Below are positions 24,203 through 24,370 of a stretch of 24,370 nt of DNA, piece by piece (within the stretch, counting starts at the first letter, position 1; every line of letters begins with the position of its first letter). The stretch is from Brachymonas sp049977365 (GTDB lineage Bacteria > Pseudomonadota > Gammaproteobacteria > Burkholderiales > Burkholderiaceae_C), in NCBI RefSeq assembly GCF_049977365.1, contig NZ_JBNGEN010000012.1, forward strand, positions 1 through 24,370. The letters are read 5' to 3'. Below the pieces are notes generated by a model that was not told where the DNA came from, searched no databases, and was given only the letters and a program-made list of their open reading frames with translations. Made by a program: the position numbers and the translations under genes.

Positions 24203-24370
24203 GACCGCACCTCGCGGGCGGTAGCTGTGATGGTGAAGATGTTGTCACGATCTTCGGGGCTGTATTGCTCAATGTGCAAGGCCCCCCCATCAGGAAATGT
24301 ACTCAACGGACCTAGATCCTTGAGACGTGGATAATTTCCTTTCCAGTAATATCTTTTCACAGGCCTACCA
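24168..24370 (-). repeat. Direct repeat, copy 2, cut by the window edge
   Basis: Counterpart of 23287-23489, displaced by 881 bp. The match continues to the last base of the window, so the true repeat is longer than can be seen here. Confidence 0.85.
24199..24370 (-). CDS. Second immunity-like protein, C-terminal end only (partial)
   Basis: The last 56 codons of a gene entering from the right edge, ending at TGA 24199-24201. Its visible protein differs from the C-terminus of the downstream immunity-like ORF at only three positions (Arg/Gln, Glu/Asp, Ile/Leu). It ends in the same TATAREVRS and overlaps the next ATG in the same ATGA arrangement. This is a paralogue produced by tandem duplication. 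Whether it has its own signal peptide or its own effector stub lies outside the window. Confidence 0.8.
   Translation of the reverse strand, partial: GRPVKRYYWKGNYPRLKDLGPLSTFPDGGALHIEQYSPEDRDNIFTITATAREVRS

Noticed and set aside
1..24370. tRNA or rRNA genes, CRISPR arrays, insertion sequences
   Set aside because: No cloverleaf with T-arm motif, no regularly spaced short repeats and no transposase-like ORF were seen by reading both strands.

Overview
The window is high-GC DNA from a betaproteobacterium. Gene content, protein sequences and order (rpsL-rpsG-fusA-tuf, tkt-gap, minC-minD-minE, hemJ) point to the order Burkholderiales, probably Comamonadaceae or a close relative. That placement is inference from gene context, not a database match. 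Most of the window is ordinary chromosomal housekeeping DNA. The right-hand end (about 22000-24370) is different in character.

Layout. (1) 1-3640, minus strand: the str operon, with the 5' end of tuf, then fusA, rpsG and rpsL. A sigma70-like promoter lies upstream of rpsL and a hairpin lies between fusA and tuf. (2) 3689-7924, minus strand: a run of hemJ, a VanZ-family membrane protein, a thioredoxin-like [2Fe-2S] ferredoxin, an alpha/beta hydrolase and a dacA/dacC-type D,D-carboxypeptidase, closed by a clear UUCG intrinsic terminator. (3) 7925-8601: a 677-bp gene-poor stretch holding a minus-strand terminator that has no obvious gene to serve. (4) 8602-11347: pncB (plus), then a divergent MarR regulator and EamA exporter that share a short control region with two operator-like inverted repeats. 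(5) 11452-14557, minus strand: tkt-gap. (6) 14722-19559, plus strand: a close-packed run of a DUF2007-like protein, a MurU-like nucleotidyltransferase, pepP, a MOSC-domain protein and a DNA photolyase. The tkt promoter and the promoter of this run are back to back. (7) 19635-21592, minus strand: minC-minD-minE, the division-site selection system. (8) 22014-24370, minus strand: an accessory effector/immunity module.

The most interesting region is (8). The gene at 22014-23321 encodes a lipase-like protein (GHSLGG nucleophile elbow, probable triad Ser126/Asp173/His226). Its C-terminal ~110 residues look like XVIPCD, the recruitment domain of bacteria-killing type IV secretion (X-T4SS) effectors. 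Directly upstream, with an ATGA stop/start overlap, is a chimeric ORF. Its first ~50 residues are a diverged copy of the effector's own N-terminus, and they run in frame into a lipoprotein signal sequence (lipobox LSAC) and a periplasmic-type domain, the expected form of an immunity protein against a periplasm-acting phospholipase. Upstream of that, with the same ATGA junction exactly 881 bp away, is the end of a second, nearly identical immunity protein that runs off the window. This reads as a tandem immunity array in which a displaced effector has been reduced to a 5' stub. GC content falls sharply across the immunity genes, consistent with horizontal acquisition next to the conserved min locus. 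No secretion machinery is encoded in this window.
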